Origin: Treponema sp.
GTDB lineage: Bacteria; Spirochaetota; Spirochaetia; Treponematales; Treponemataceae
Direction: 5' to 3'
Assembly: GCA_024698325.1 (NCBI GenBank)
Contig: JAILRG010000103.1
Location: 1 to 64,000 of the forward strand
Length of the DNA stretch: 64,000 bases
Position 1 is the first letter of the stretch, and each line of letters starts with the position of its first letter. The notes beneath the pieces were generated by a model. The model did no database searches. It was not told where the DNA came from and saw only the letters and a list, made by a program, of their open reading frames with translations. The position numbers and the translations under genes were made by a program. Of the stretch, positions 1 to 7,852 are shown piece by piece.

Positions 1-13
1 GCATAGTTAATGA

Positions 14-123
14 TGCCGGTGGCCATAGCGGAGAGGCAATACCCGTTCCCATTCCGAACACGGAAGTCAAGCTCTCTTGCGCCGATGATACTGAGTTTTC
101 TCGGGAAAGTAGGTAGCCGCCGG
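14..123 (+). rRNA. rrf: 5S ribosomal RNA
   Basis: The 5' nine bases (GCCGGTGGC) pair with the 3' nine (GCCGCCGGC at 115-123) with one G-U pair, forming helix I of 5S rRNA. Between them lie the conserved CCGTTCCCATTCCGAACACG and GAAGTCAAGC segments. The 110-nt span is normal for the family. A T-run follows directly (124-131), so helix I plus the run may act as the terminator of an rRNA operon whose 16S and 23S genes lie left of the window. The exact ends are set from helix I and could be off by a few bases. Confidence 0.95.
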
Positions 124-180
124 CTTTTTTTTGTTTAAATCTTGTTTCATAAGCCTGACGGCGTATAATCTTTATCTAAA

Positions 181-667
181 GGCTATGTCCGTAAATAAGG
201 TATAATATTTAAACTGGAAATGGTGGATAAAATGGAGTTTGATAAAGAACTTTGAAGAAAATTATGGATTTGACTTACGCAGATTACGTTCTTCTGAGCT
301 ATCTGGACTTCCCTATTTAGTACGTAATGGCACCCCTGGTTGGAATTATGCAGTTGAGCACAAAACCTTAGTGTCTTTTCAAGAAGGTTTTCAAGCCGTT
401 TTAGAATCAAATCTGCCAATTTGGACTATCAGTGGAGACCCTATGTCAGACATAGTAGAGGGACTGTTACGCAAAGAGGGGTATACAAGTTACATTAGCA
501 GGGATTAAGATTTTTCCTTTTTGAAACGCTTATCGCAAATTAACTTAAAGAATGTATGAGTGTAAGTTCGTTTTATACCCCCAGTTATACTTCGCTTAGT
601 AAATTCTGGTTAGTAAAAGGGGGCAAAAGGTGGGCAATAAGTGTCAACCGTTTTTACGGACATAGCC
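181..667. mobile_element. Small AT-rich element bounded by 15-bp perfect inverted repeats
   Basis: GGCTATGTCCGTAAA at 181-195 is matched exactly by its reverse complement at 653-667, enclosing 487 bp. The interior is clearly richer in A and T than the rest of the window and holds one short ORF (239-508) but no transposase. Terminal repeats, small size and composition suggest a non-autonomous insertion (MITE-like) or an insertion-sequence remnant. The flanks (AAA before, AAG after) show at most a 2-bp duplication. I could not tie the repeat to a named IS family. Confidence 0.6.
239..508 (+). CDS. Small protein of unknown function inside the inverted-repeat element
   Basis: An 89-codon frame opening with TTG, preceded by GGAG only a couple of bases upstream, so the start is doubtful. 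An ATG at 232 lies in another frame and stops after seven codons. The predicted product is soluble, with no signal peptide or membrane segment; it contains the segment GTPGWNYAVEH and ends TSYISRD. I do not recognise a family. Codon use is AT-rich, like the surrounding element and unlike the neighbouring chromosome, which points to acquired DNA. It may be passenger cargo, a truncated gene or a chance frame. Confidence 0.35.
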   Translation: MIKNFEENYGFDLRRLRSSELSGLPYLVRNGTPGWNYAVEHKTLVSFQEGFQAVLESNLPIWTISGDPMSDIVEGLLRKEGYTSYISRD

Positions 668-855
668 AAGTTATTTGAGCCAGTGAATTGAAACTTTTAA
701 ACTTTTAAAATCATTGCCAGTTTTACAATCGCTTTAGACTATCGTCAAAAAAATGTGCGTCCAAAAGAAAAAGTGCAGCTCTGCTCCTTGTATCAGGCTG
801 GGGCAATAAACTTCTGCTTCTTCTCATACAAATTACTTTCTGGTATACTGTCAGC

Positions 856-1659
856 ATGAATGAGATTAGTCAGCTTGCTTCCGAAATCACGCAGCGGTTT
901 GGCGTTATAAAGCGCGCCCGCGGTTGTTATATATATACGGCAAAAGGAGTCAGGCTGACTGATTTGTATCAGGAACATGGCCGGGCCATTTTAGGCTGGG
1001 GCGGTGGATCTGCGTTTACCGTGTTGAAAAATGTTTTAAGCCGTGGAATCACCGGCAGTTATGATACTGACTTTACGCCTCGCGCTGGCGGCTCTGCAAA
1101 AAGTCAGCTTTCGCGCGCTGTCAGTACGCTTCTTGCAAGCGAGCGTGTTGTGTATGTCTACAGCAGCAGAAATGCAGCACTTAAGGCCGCGCTTTCGCTT
1201 TTCCCGGAGAATACTTCTTTTTACCGGCCGTGGGCTTTAGATACGGACTGGCGCAGCGTAGGTGCTGTTGTCATAGAGCCGCCGCTTCCCTGGACGTCGT
1301 TTATGTGGATTGTCGCTGTAAGGCCCGAAGCGCCCGAATTGCAGGAACCTGCTGGCGAGCGCTTTTCGGCCCCGCTTTGTGCTGCTGTTACAAGAGCCTT
1401 GTACGACATGGTAAAGGCATTGCAGGAGCGCTCTGAAAAGGACTGGTTCATCTATGATACTGTCTTAACCCGCTACTGGACTCGGAAGGGGCCGTATCTA
1501 TATCCAAAAATTGCGGAAAGCCGCTATCCTGATTTTGTCCTTCACTGTCTTGAACAGGGGCTTATCATTAGTCCGGAGTATAATCAGCCTTCAATTGTGC
1601 CCTTTGGAGCTGACCGGGGTGTTTTCAGAAAGCTGGAGGCGCATCCGTTTACTGTATGA
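856..1659 (+). CDS. Class III aminotransferase-like protein lacking the catalytic core
   Basis: The 267-residue product begins like a class III (ornithine/acetylornithine-type) aminotransferase: GCYIYTAKGVRLTDLYQEHG at about 23-42 corresponds to the usual 'G.yl.D..G..ylD...G' region, followed by GWGGGSAFTVLKN. The C-terminal GLIISPEYNQPSIVPFGAD resembles the last strand-helix unit of the same fold. The middle, which normally holds the PLP lysine and the nucleotide-like phosphate site, is missing; functional family members exceed 400 residues. It is therefore probably not an active transaminase. The start is supported by a TATACT box at 844-849, six bases before the ATG, with no Shine-Dalgarno sequence, so the mRNA is probably leaderless. 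The downstream gene overlaps by four bases. Confidence 0.6.
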   Translation: MNEISQLASEITQRFGVIKRARGCYIYTAKGVRLTDLYQEHGRAILGWGGGSAFTVLKNVLSRGITGSYDTDFTPRAGGSAKSQLSRAVSTLLASERVVYVYSSRNAALKAALSLFPENTSFYRPWALDTDWRSVGAVVIEPPLPWTSFMWIVAVRPEAPELQEPAGERFSAPLCAAVTRALYDMVKALQERSEKDWFIYDTVLTRYWTRKGPYLYPKIAESRYPDFVLHCLEQGLIISPEYNQPSIVPFGADRGVFRKLEAHPFTV

Positions 1660-1949
1660 CGCAGCAGGAAATAACGCTCTTCATAATAAAACTTGCTCTT
1701 TCTGGTGTCGCGGCTTTCCTTGCCATTGCGCTCTGGAGTAAAACCCGGGAAGCTGCCTGGATGAGTATGGTTGCAGGAGCTGTCACCGGATATGCCAGCA
1801 TGGTGTATGACTTACTGCTGAGGCTTGGGTTCCTGCATACAGACGGTGTGCAAGTAGCCGGAATCCCGCTGGTTACCTTACTTTTTACAGTTGTGCCGTC
1901 TTTCTTTTTTATCCTCGCCTTTATACTTATGTTGCTTCGGAAGCAATAA
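1656..1949 (+). CDS. Small membrane protein, three predicted helices
   Basis: A 97-residue hydrophobic protein with membrane segments near residues 7-27, 34-55 and 66-92, ending in a basic LLRKQ tail that should stay in the cytoplasm. No family is recognised. The ATG overlaps the stop codon of the upstream aminotransferase-like gene (ATGA), so the two are translationally coupled and probably work together. It could be a membrane anchor for that protein, but nothing in the sequence proves this. Confidence 0.7.
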   Translation: MTQQEITLFIIKLALSGVAAFLAIALWSKTREAAWMSMVAGAVTGYASMVYDLLLRLGFLHTDGVQVAGIPLVTLLFTVVPSFFFILAFILMLLRKQ

Positions 1950-1981
1950 AAAGCTACAGTACAATAGCAGGAGATGAAATA

Positions 1982-2434
1982 ATGACTATTTCTGAATATT
2001 GGGCAAAGTTTCTGGAAAAAACAGGCGTTAATGCTGATGAAGCTGTTTTTTCTGGTGAATTATGCTTTGAAAATACTGGGGCCGTTGGAATGACACAGCT
2101 TGCGCTCGTGCTTTCCGGCAAAAAAACAGCAATGTTCAGTGCATTTAATTCCTTTAGCGTTACTCATACTCCGCTGCCTGTTACTGGAGAGCAGTATATC
2201 GTTGAAGATGCTGACGGGGAGCCGAAAGGAATAATTGAAATCACTTCTGTTCAAGTTGTTCCTTTCCGGGATGTGACGTGGGCAATGGCTGCGCTGGAGG
2301 GTGAAGACTCAGATTTGGAATCCTGGAGGGAAAAACAGCGCGAATATCTTTCCGAGGATGCTGATTTTGGTGGATTTTCTTTTACCGAGGAATCAAAGCT
2401 TGTCTTTGAGGTCTTTAGACTGATTTATCGGTAA
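1982..2434 (+). CDS. ASCH-domain protein (YhfF-like)
   Basis: A 150-residue soluble protein. Diagnostic stretches are LALVLSGKKTAMFSAFNSF (about 39-57), PLPVTGEQYIVEDADGEPKG, IIEITSVQVVPFRDVTWAMA and EGEDSDLESWREKQREYLSE. These follow the ASCH fold as seen in the E. coli YhfF group, a small PUA-like beta barrel associated with RNA or nucleoside-related functions. The exact activity is unknown. AGGAG lies about eight bases before the ATG. The 32-bp gap behind the membrane protein gene fits one transcription unit. Confidence 0.8.
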   Translation: MTISEYWAKFLEKTGVNADEAVFSGELCFENTGAVGMTQLALVLSGKKTAMFSAFNSFSVTHTPLPVTGEQYIVEDADGEPKGIIEITSVQVVPFRDVTWAMAALEGEDSDLESWREKQREYLSEDADFGGFSFTEESKLVFEVFRLIYR

Positions 2435-2458
2435 ATACATATAGGAGGCATGATAAGA

Positions 2459-2860
2459 ATGGGATCTAATCAGAAAAGAGGAATTGGGCTGCTTTTGGTA
2501 CAGATAGCTCTGGCTTTGTATCTTGCGGTGACAGGCCTGTGTATGCTTGGAGTTGGCGGTACTATTAAGTCCGTGCAGGCGACAAGGGCTGTGTACGAGG
2601 TTTTTAACGGCGATATTGCGAAATTTGTAGCCATTGGACTGGGCATCGTGCTGCTTTTATGCGGGATTGTCCTTATCGTCCGCATGTTTGCGGATATGCA
2701 CCAGATAGACAAGCTTTTGAAATTTGTTTCACTGATTGTCTGGGTTGCCATGGCTGTCATCATTGATGTGCTGGGATTTAGCGGCTTTTCACTTGAGTGG
2801 GTACTGAACCTTTCAAAAGACCTGCTGATTATCGGCGGGCTGATGGCAATAGCAGACTGA
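2459..2860 (+). CDS. Conserved membrane protein, four predicted helices
   Basis: About 133 residues with four hydrophobic segments (roughly 8-33, 50-71, 83-103 and 110-131). No enzymatic motif and no recognised family. The frame opens at an ATG at 2450, but AGGAGG at 2443-2448 is only one base from it; the ATG at 2459 has ten bases of spacing, so I place the start there. It is the last gene of the small rightward cluster and is followed by a bidirectional terminator shared with tRNA-Arg. Confidence 0.65.
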   Translation: MGSNQKRGIGLLLVQIALALYLAVTGLCMLGVGGTIKSVQATRAVYEVFNGDIAKFVAIGLGIVLLLCGIVLIVRMFADMHQIDKLLKFVSLIVWVAMAVIIDVLGFSGFSLEWVLNLSKDLLIIGGLMAIAD

Positions 2861-2872
2861 CGTTGTATGCAT

Positions 2873-2905
2873 AAAAAAACTGTCCTTAAGCGGACAGTTT
2901 TTTTT
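2873..2905. terminator. Bidirectional rho-independent terminator
   Basis: ACTGTCC and GGACAGT form a seven-base stem around TTAAGC, flanked by an A-run on the left and a T-run on the right. It can terminate the rightward gene ending at 2860 and the leftward tRNA gene ending at 2905. Confidence 0.9.
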
Positions 2906-2978
2906 GGCCCATATGCGATTCGAACGCACCACCTGCTGCTTAGGAGGCAGCCGCTCTATCCAAATGAGCTAATGGACC
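2905..2978 (-). tRNA. tRNA-Arg (anticodon CCT)
   Basis: Read on the minus strand, GGTCCAT at the 5' end pairs with ATGGGCC at the 3' end (one G-U). The D arm AGCTCATTTGGATAGAGC is present, and the anticodon stem GCTGC/GCAGC encloses the loop CTCCTAA, giving anticodon CCT. The T arm carries GTTCGAATC. The discriminator is A, and CCA is not encoded. It decodes AGG. Confidence 0.95.
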
Positions 2979-3049
2979 AAATGTGCCTGCACTATACCAG
3001 AAATATCAGATTTACGCAATCGAAGGGGAGTTTTATTTGCGGCTGAATG

Positions 3050-3706
3050 TTACGACAGCGCGCCTTCCAGAAATTCCGGAATGGCATACACTTCTTCTAC
3101 GCCAGAAACCAGAATTCCGCCCATACCCATTTTTAGCGGAAGCGCTATGTCTATATCATAGCGGTCTCCGATAGAAATGCATTCGCCGGCTGTTGACTGT
3201 GTTTTTTCCATGGCAAGTTCCAGCGGTTCGACGGCCGGTTTTGATTTGAAACAGGTGTCCAGTCCGATTATCAGCTGAATCTGCTCACTGACTCCGAGTG
3301 CGTCGAGCGTCTTCTGAGCCGGCTCTACCGGGTTATTCGTTACACAGACGAGGTTGTAATGAAGCGAAAGCTTCGTAAGTGTTTCTTTGAGCTTGCTGTC
3401 AGTATGCAGATAGTCCGCCGGATTAAAGAGCGTTTTTCTCCATTCGATGCTTTCTTCGATAGAGATGCCGAACGACAGGAGTAGGTTCCCCAGGCTGATC
3501 CTGGCTCCGTTGTGTTCCTGCGCCCACTTCTTGCGGTAATCGCTGACTAAAGCCCTTGCATCTTCCGGGCTTATATTCCTGAGCGTGGCAAAATACCGTA
3601 TCTGGCTGTCAATCTGCTCGTGTGCGTATTCGGGGCAGGTGTAGAGCGTGCTGTCGATGTCGAAAATGAGTGTTTTGGGGTGCAGGGGAAACTGGTAAAT
3701 CTGCAT
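3050..3706 (-). CDS. HAD-superfamily phosphatase (pyrimidine 5'-nucleotidase-like)
   Basis: A 218-residue hydrolase with all HAD motifs: motif I DIDST at 16-20 (nucleophile Asp16, acid Asp18), motif II in VCVTNN, the motif III lysine in FKSKP, and motif IV GDRYDIDI. The helical cap between motifs I and II starts EYAHEQIDSQI, as in the pyrimidine nucleotidase subgroup. Substrate is unknown; small phosphorylated metabolites or nucleotides are usual. The start codon overlaps the stop of the upstream sugar kinase by one base (TAATG), so the pair is co-translated, possibly as kinase plus a phosphatase that limits its product. Confidence 0.8.
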   Translation of the reverse strand: MQIYQFPLHPKTLIFDIDSTLYTCPEYAHEQIDSQIRYFATLRNISPEDARALVSDYRKKWAQEHNGARISLGNLLLSFGISIEESIEWRKTLFNPADYLHTDSKLKETLTKLSLHYNLVCVTNNPVEPAQKTLDALGVSEQIQLIIGLDTCFKSKPAVEPLELAMEKTQSTAGECISIGDRYDIDIALPLKMGMGGILVSGVEEVYAIPEFLEGALS

Positions 3707-4992
3707 TACAGCTCCTGTGATGATGGAAAGTAGCTTTTTTCTATCTTTATCAGGACATTTGCTGCCTGCTGAATGCTCTTATACTCTTTCATACCTACGC
3801 GAGCAAGGATATTGTCTCCCATAAGCTCTGCGTCTGTGCAGAACGGAACCTTTCCTGTAATGTCTGCAACAGAGCATTTATAGCGTGACCAGACTTCGTT
3901 TGAAGCCTGCCCTCCCGAAAGCGTCATCTCATTGGGAAGCGGCACGGACTGGAAAGCTTTTCCTTCGGGCGTGTCGACATGTGTGCGGAATGCGGCATAG
4001 GTAAGCGTCGCTACCGCTGCCTTTAATTCCTGCGCAAGGCGTGAAATCAATTCCTGGCCTTCTACCGCTAATGGAATCGGCAGGTGAGCGCCACCGTGCT
4101 CAATGATTTCTTCTACCAATGCTTGATTTGAATAGGTTTTTCCGGTCTGGAACTGTACTTTTTCCCGCAGTTTTGAAAACAGTGTGCCACTGTCAGAAAT
4201 CAGGTAGCTTGCATTCCACAAGCCGGGGATGATGGATGGCAGCGTGCGGATGTTCTTTCCGTAGACTGGAACTGATGTACACAGGTTTATGCCCTCGCTG
4301 GAGCCGGCTCTGTCGCACATGTCTCCAGAGCGCAGTGTGTTTGTTCCAATTAAGGTTGCGACGAAGTCCGGGGCGCCGCAGTAGACCTTTGTGCCGGCTT
4401 TTATTCCGGTGAAAGAAGCGGCTTCGGCCTGCACTTTGCCTGCAAAACCTGCGCTCGGCATAAACGGCGGAAACTTCGACATTTCATCGGCTGTAAAATC
4501 GGCTGCTGCCAGCGCAGGACCGTTCCAGTATGCTTCACGGAAGCGTTCTTCTGGCAGAATTGTCAGTGCATTTCCTGTCAGGCGCCAGATTACGTATTCA
4601 GGGCAGCCGAACAGGTGCTTTTCTTTGCGCCAGGTATCTGCATATTTGTGCTTAAAGGCAATAAGGCGCGGGACGAACAGTGAGTTCTGGCAGATTTCAG
4701 GAAGCTTGCTGAGGATACTGCGGCATTCTTCGTCAAGCGGCTCGTTCCAGAGCAGGGTTCTGCCCGTGTTTGATACAACGGTCGGACCGTTGCCGCTGAC
4801 GCAGACTGCGTGAATCTTGCAGCGCGGAAAGCTTTTAACTGCAGACGCTAGCGCATGCATCCAGCTTTCTGCTGCAAACGAGCCGGAAGCGATAGCCTGT
4901 CGGCTAAAAGCTTCCACTTGCCCCCGCTTTGAAATAAGAGCCGCCTTCAGGGAAGACGTACCAATATCGACACACAGTACATTAGTATTCAT
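3706..4992 (-). CDS. FGGY-family carbohydrate kinase
   Basis: A 428-residue kinase of the actin/hexokinase fold. The N-terminal phosphate-1 loop VDIGTSSLKAAL (8-19) and the later APDFVATLIGTNTLRSGDMC segment are typical of FGGY kinases such as xylulokinase. LSGGQASNEVWSRYKCSVAD carries the adenosine-site GG. The protein is shorter than typical members (about 480-520), so sugar specificity cannot be read. It lies 48 bp behind prs and overlaps a HAD phosphatase gene, so it probably belongs to a leftward prs-kinase-phosphatase operon, which would fit a pentose. GAGGTG precedes the ATG. Confidence 0.8.
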   Translation of the reverse strand: MNTNVLCVDIGTSSLKAALISKRGQVEAFSRQAIASGSFAAESWMHALASAVKSFPRCKIHAVCVSGNGPTVVSNTGRTLLWNEPLDEECRSILSKLPEICQNSLFVPRLIAFKHKYADTWRKEKHLFGCPEYVIWRLTGNALTILPEERFREAYWNGPALAAADFTADEMSKFPPFMPSAGFAGKVQAEAASFTGIKAGTKVYCGAPDFVATLIGTNTLRSGDMCDRAGSSEGINLCTSVPVYGKNIRTLPSIIPGLWNASYLISDSGTLFSKLREKVQFQTGKTYSNQALVEEIIEHGGAHLPIPLAVEGQELISRLAQELKAAVATLTYAAFRTHVDTPEGKAFQSVPLPNEMTLSGGQASNEVWSRYKCSVADITGKVPFCTDAELMGDNILARVGMKEYKSIQQAANVLIKIEKSYFPSSQEL

Positions 4993-5040
4993 GAACGCAG
5001 CACCTCATTATTCGCAGTATCAGACTTCCTGTTATCTTTG

Positions 5041-6285
5041 CTACAGTTCTTTTTTTATCAATTTGTCGATAATCGTACGATTGTCAAGCAAATCACTCAT
5101 ACTTTGGTTATGATGCACACGGGTGATGACGTTTGCAAACAAACCGCTTACATTTGTCGCAATGAACCATTCTTTGTCTTTCAGGCAGGAGTGGTATACT
5201 GCGTTAGTACCGATGATGCGGTAGAACAGCCCGTCCTTGTAAGCCTGATCAAATAGCTCGATGGCGTTTCCTGTAAAGAACGGAAGCGAAATCGCCGCTA
5301 TGACCTTTGTGGCACCCAAATCGTGCAGGAAGCCCATAGCCTTAAGCAATGTGCCACCCGTTCCGAGCATGTCATCTGCAAGGAATGCTACTTTACCCTT
5401 TACGTCACCCAGAAGCTTGATGCTCTTGATGTTGGTGTTCTTCGCATCCTGCGTAACAACGGAATAGTCGCGCTCTTTGTAAATCATTGCGAGCGGCACT
5501 TTAAGTCCGGATGCGTAGAACTTGTTGCGGTCGATGGCTCCGGTGTCCGGAGAAACAACAACGAGGTCTTCCTTGTCGGGACCTGAAAGGTTAACGACTT
5601 TTGTAAGTTCGCGGATAATCTGATATGAAGCGTGCAGGTTTTCAAGCAGCGTTGTGTTGAAAGAGTTGACAATCTCGCGGCTGTGAATATCCAGTGTGAT
5701 TACACGGCGCACGCCCATCATTTCGTAGATGTGACAGAGAAGGCTTGCTGTAAGACCTTCGCGGCCCTTCTTTTTGTGCTGGCGGCTGTAGGGGAATGAC
5801 GGAAGTACCAGTGTGATGGTTTTTGCACCAGCCTGACGAACGGCATCAATCGTTACAAGCAGTGTCATCACATGGTCGTTTACTGAATGCGTTACCATGT
5901 TGCGGCCTTCGTTCATTGCGATTGGCTCATGGTTTTCTGCATCCTGGAAAATGTACACGTCTTTACCGCGGACGCTGTCTAAAAGCTCTGCCTTGAACTC
6001 ACCGTTGGCAAACCAGGTAAAGCGGGTGTTGACCTTAAAGACTGGCGGACGGTATTTATCTACACTACCGCGGATACACAGGTCAGATGTCTGCAAATCA
6101 TTATTGTAGTTGATTGTCTGGACGAGCTGATCCTTATCCATGTTATAGCGCTTTGAAATGACATCGTTCTTTAATGTAAACCGATGTTTGTACATGTGGC
6201 GCAGGTGTGTAATAACTTCGTCGGCAAACTGAGCGCCGCCCGGACATGCTACGACAGCTAAATCTGTCGGTTCAGAATAAGGCAT
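5041..6285 (-). CDS. prs: Ribose-phosphate pyrophosphokinase, long variant
   Basis: It makes PRPP from ribose 5-phosphate and ATP for nucleotide, His and Trp synthesis. The family signature appears as LPSFPYSRQHKKKGREGLTA (161-180), TLDIHSREIVNSF, VVVSPDTGAIDRNKFYASGL, and a PRPP-binding loop FLADDMLGTGGTLLKAM near 301-317. At 414 residues it is about 100 longer than the classical 310-320 residue enzyme. The extra sequence is mostly N-terminal (roughly 1-85) plus small insertions, and several signature positions differ from the E. coli type. AAGGGG lies upstream of the ATG. It heads the kinase/phosphatase operon. Confidence 0.88.
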   Translation of the reverse strand: MPYSEPTDLAVVACPGGAQFADEVITHLRHMYKHRFTLKNDVISKRYNMDKDQLVQTINYNNDLQTSDLCIRGSVDKYRPPVFKVNTRFTWFANGEFKAELLDSVRGKDVYIFQDAENHEPIAMNEGRNMVTHSVNDHVMTLLVTIDAVRQAGAKTITLVLPSFPYSRQHKKKGREGLTASLLCHIYEMMGVRRVITLDIHSREIVNSFNTTLLENLHASYQIIRELTKVVNLSGPDKEDLVVVSPDTGAIDRNKFYASGLKVPLAMIYKERDYSVVTQDAKNTNIKSIKLLGDVKGKVAFLADDMLGTGGTLLKAMGFLHDLGATKVIAAISLPFFTGNAIELFDQAYKDGLFYRIIGTNAVYHSCLKDKEWFIATNVSGLFANVITRVHHNQSMSDLLDNRTIIDKLIKKEL

Positions 6286-6402
6286 TGTATTCCCCTTGAC
6301 TTGTTTGAAGAGTAACCTAATTGTAGCTTATTTTATGGGGTGTTTCAAGTAAAGCAATCTTAAAGACGTGGATTGCCAGATGGGGGCGGGGGAGATATGT
6401 AT

Positions 6403-6432
6403 AAAAAAACCCGCAGGTATACTGCGGGTTCC
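6403..6432 (-). terminator. Rho-independent terminator after rpmB
   Basis: On the minus strand AACCCGCAGT and the complementary ACCTGCGGGTT form a strong stem with a short loop, followed by a run of seven T. It sits 15 bp past the rpmB stop. Confidence 0.88.
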
Positions 6433-6447
6433 TGAAAATAAATCAGT

Positions 6448-6681
6448 TTAGTTTGCCGCTTTCGGTGCACCTGCGTTTGCCGGAGTTACATTGATTTTCT
6501 TTGTAACGAATCCGCTGCGGAGACAGCGTGTGCAAACGTTGATGGTAGCAGTCGTACCGCCGATTTCAGTCTTAATCTTCAAGAGATTAGGTCTCCATGT
6601 ACGGCGGGTGTGGTTGTATGACTTACTGACTTTATTTCCGCTCATTGAGCCTTTTCCACAAACATCACAACTTCTGGACAT
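6448..6681 (-). CDS. rpmB: 50S ribosomal protein L28
   Basis: Residues SRSCDVCGKGSMSGNKVSKS and HTRRTWRPNLLKIKTEI are the L28 signature. The four cysteines (CDVC near the start, CTRC near residue 55) make this the zinc-ribbon form. A longer frame reaches back to 6729, but L28 begins at MSRSC; an AAGGTAGG ribosome site precedes the ATG at 6681, giving 77 residues, normal for the family. The tail NAGAPKAAN extends slightly past the core. Monocistronic, with its own terminator. Confidence 0.95.
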   Translation of the reverse strand: MSRSCDVCGKGSMSGNKVSKSYNHTRRTWRPNLLKIKTEIGGTTATINVCTRCLRSGFVTKKINVTPANAGAPKAAN

Positions 6682-6784
6682 ATATTTACCTACCTTAAAA
6701 GTATTCCTAATAAACGTGAGTTCACGCATTGTAAAGAAAGGGGGCTTTTATGTCAATAGAAAATAGCCTCCAGCCTTAAAAAAG

Positions 6785-7741
6785 CTACGGTTCTTCGGCG
6801 TGCAGCCCTTCGTTTTCGCCGGCTGTCAGCACAAGTCCATCGTACGCTGGGGAGATGGTGCCGCCTGCTGCAAGAATCTTTTGGAGCGCCGGATGCTTCG
6901 GATAGATGGTCTTTAAGAACCGCAGAATCTCGGTATGGCGCAGGTCGTGGTTCAGGTGCGTAAGCCAGATATTGCGCGGCGAAAGCTGCTCTGCGTAGGC
7001 AAGCGCTTCTTCGTAGGAGCAGTGCGTGGAGTGCGGCTTCCGGCGCAGCCCGTCAATGATTACATGGTCAAGAATCCCGCAGTTCTGTTGTATCCGAAGC
7101 AGCGAACTGTCAGGAATCTGACTGCAGTCAGTTAAATAGGCAATGCTGTGCCTTTTCCCGTCGAGACCTTCGCAGGAAAGCAGCCAGCCTGTTGTGGGAA
7201 TCGGGCCGTGCATCATCGGGATTGGAAGTACGTGTATGCTTCCAACCATGAGCGGCTGTTCCGGAGTGATGCTGTCGGCGTCTATAAGCCTGAGCTTTGG
7301 CATGCCGCCGCCGAGCTTTGGCGGGCCGAAGACATATGCGAACCGGTAATGTATGTCGTTGATGGCGGTGCTGTTTGTATAAATCGGGAGCGCGTCTCCT
7401 TCGGACTCTGTTACTTTAAGGTCCTGTGCGCTACCTTGGCTTGCCTGCCGTACGCCGCCTAGTTTTACATAGCTGAAAATGCGCAGATCGTCCAGCCCGT
7501 GCAGATGGTCTGCGTGGGCGTGGGTCAAAAGCACGGTGTCTATCTGTTTTATGCCGGTACGGAGTGCCTGCAGGCGGAATTCGGGGCCTGCATCAATCAG
7601 AATAGCCTTGTCCTGGTGCTGTACGTAGGCTGAGCAGCGCATCCGCTTGTCTTTTTTGTACGGCGAGCTGCATACATGACAGTCGCAGCCGATAACCGGA
7701 AGCCCGTGACTGGTGCCAGTTCCCATCAGCGTAATTTTCAT
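6785..7741 (-). CDS. Metallo-beta-lactamase-fold phosphodiesterase (PhnP-like)
   Basis: A 318-residue MBL-fold enzyme with two-metal ligands in LLTHAHADHLHGLDDLR (about 92-108) and further His/Asp in MMHGPIPTTG, YLTDCS and WLTHLNHDLRH. The start MGTGTSHGLPVIGCDCHVCSS matches the PhnP and coenzyme PQQ synthesis protein B-like branch, whose C-x-C-xx-C cluster binds a structural zinc. The likely activity is hydrolysis of cyclic or nucleotide phosphodiesters. A minus-strand TATACT box (7749-7754) lies seven bases before the ATG with no Shine-Dalgarno, so the transcript appears leaderless. Confidence 0.8.
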   Translation of the reverse strand: MKITLMGTGTSHGLPVIGCDCHVCSSPYKKDKRMRCSAYVQHQDKAILIDAGPEFRLQALRTGIKQIDTVLLTHAHADHLHGLDDLRIFSYVKLGGVRQASQGSAQDLKVTESEGDALPIYTNSTAINDIHYRFAYVFGPPKLGGGMPKLRLIDADSITPEQPLMVGSIHVLPIPMMHGPIPTTGWLLSCEGLDGKRHSIAYLTDCSQIPDSSLLRIQQNCGILDHVIIDGLRRKPHSTHCSYEEALAYAEQLSPRNIWLTHLNHDLRHTEILRFLKTIYPKHPALQKILAAGGTISPAYDGLVLTAGENEGLHAEEP

Positions 7742-7852
7742 ACCGGTCAGTATACCCTAAGCGCTGACGTGCGTCCATGCCGCTATAATTTCCTGTTTTA
7801 AGTGCAGGACTGTTTGTTGAGGGAATGAAAAAATCCCGATACAATGCGCGGT

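Noticed and set aside
183-419. 78-residue minus-strand frame in the inverted-repeat element
   Set aside because: No ribosome site and overlaps the plus-strand frame; neither is proven, and the plus frame is longer with a weak ribosome site.
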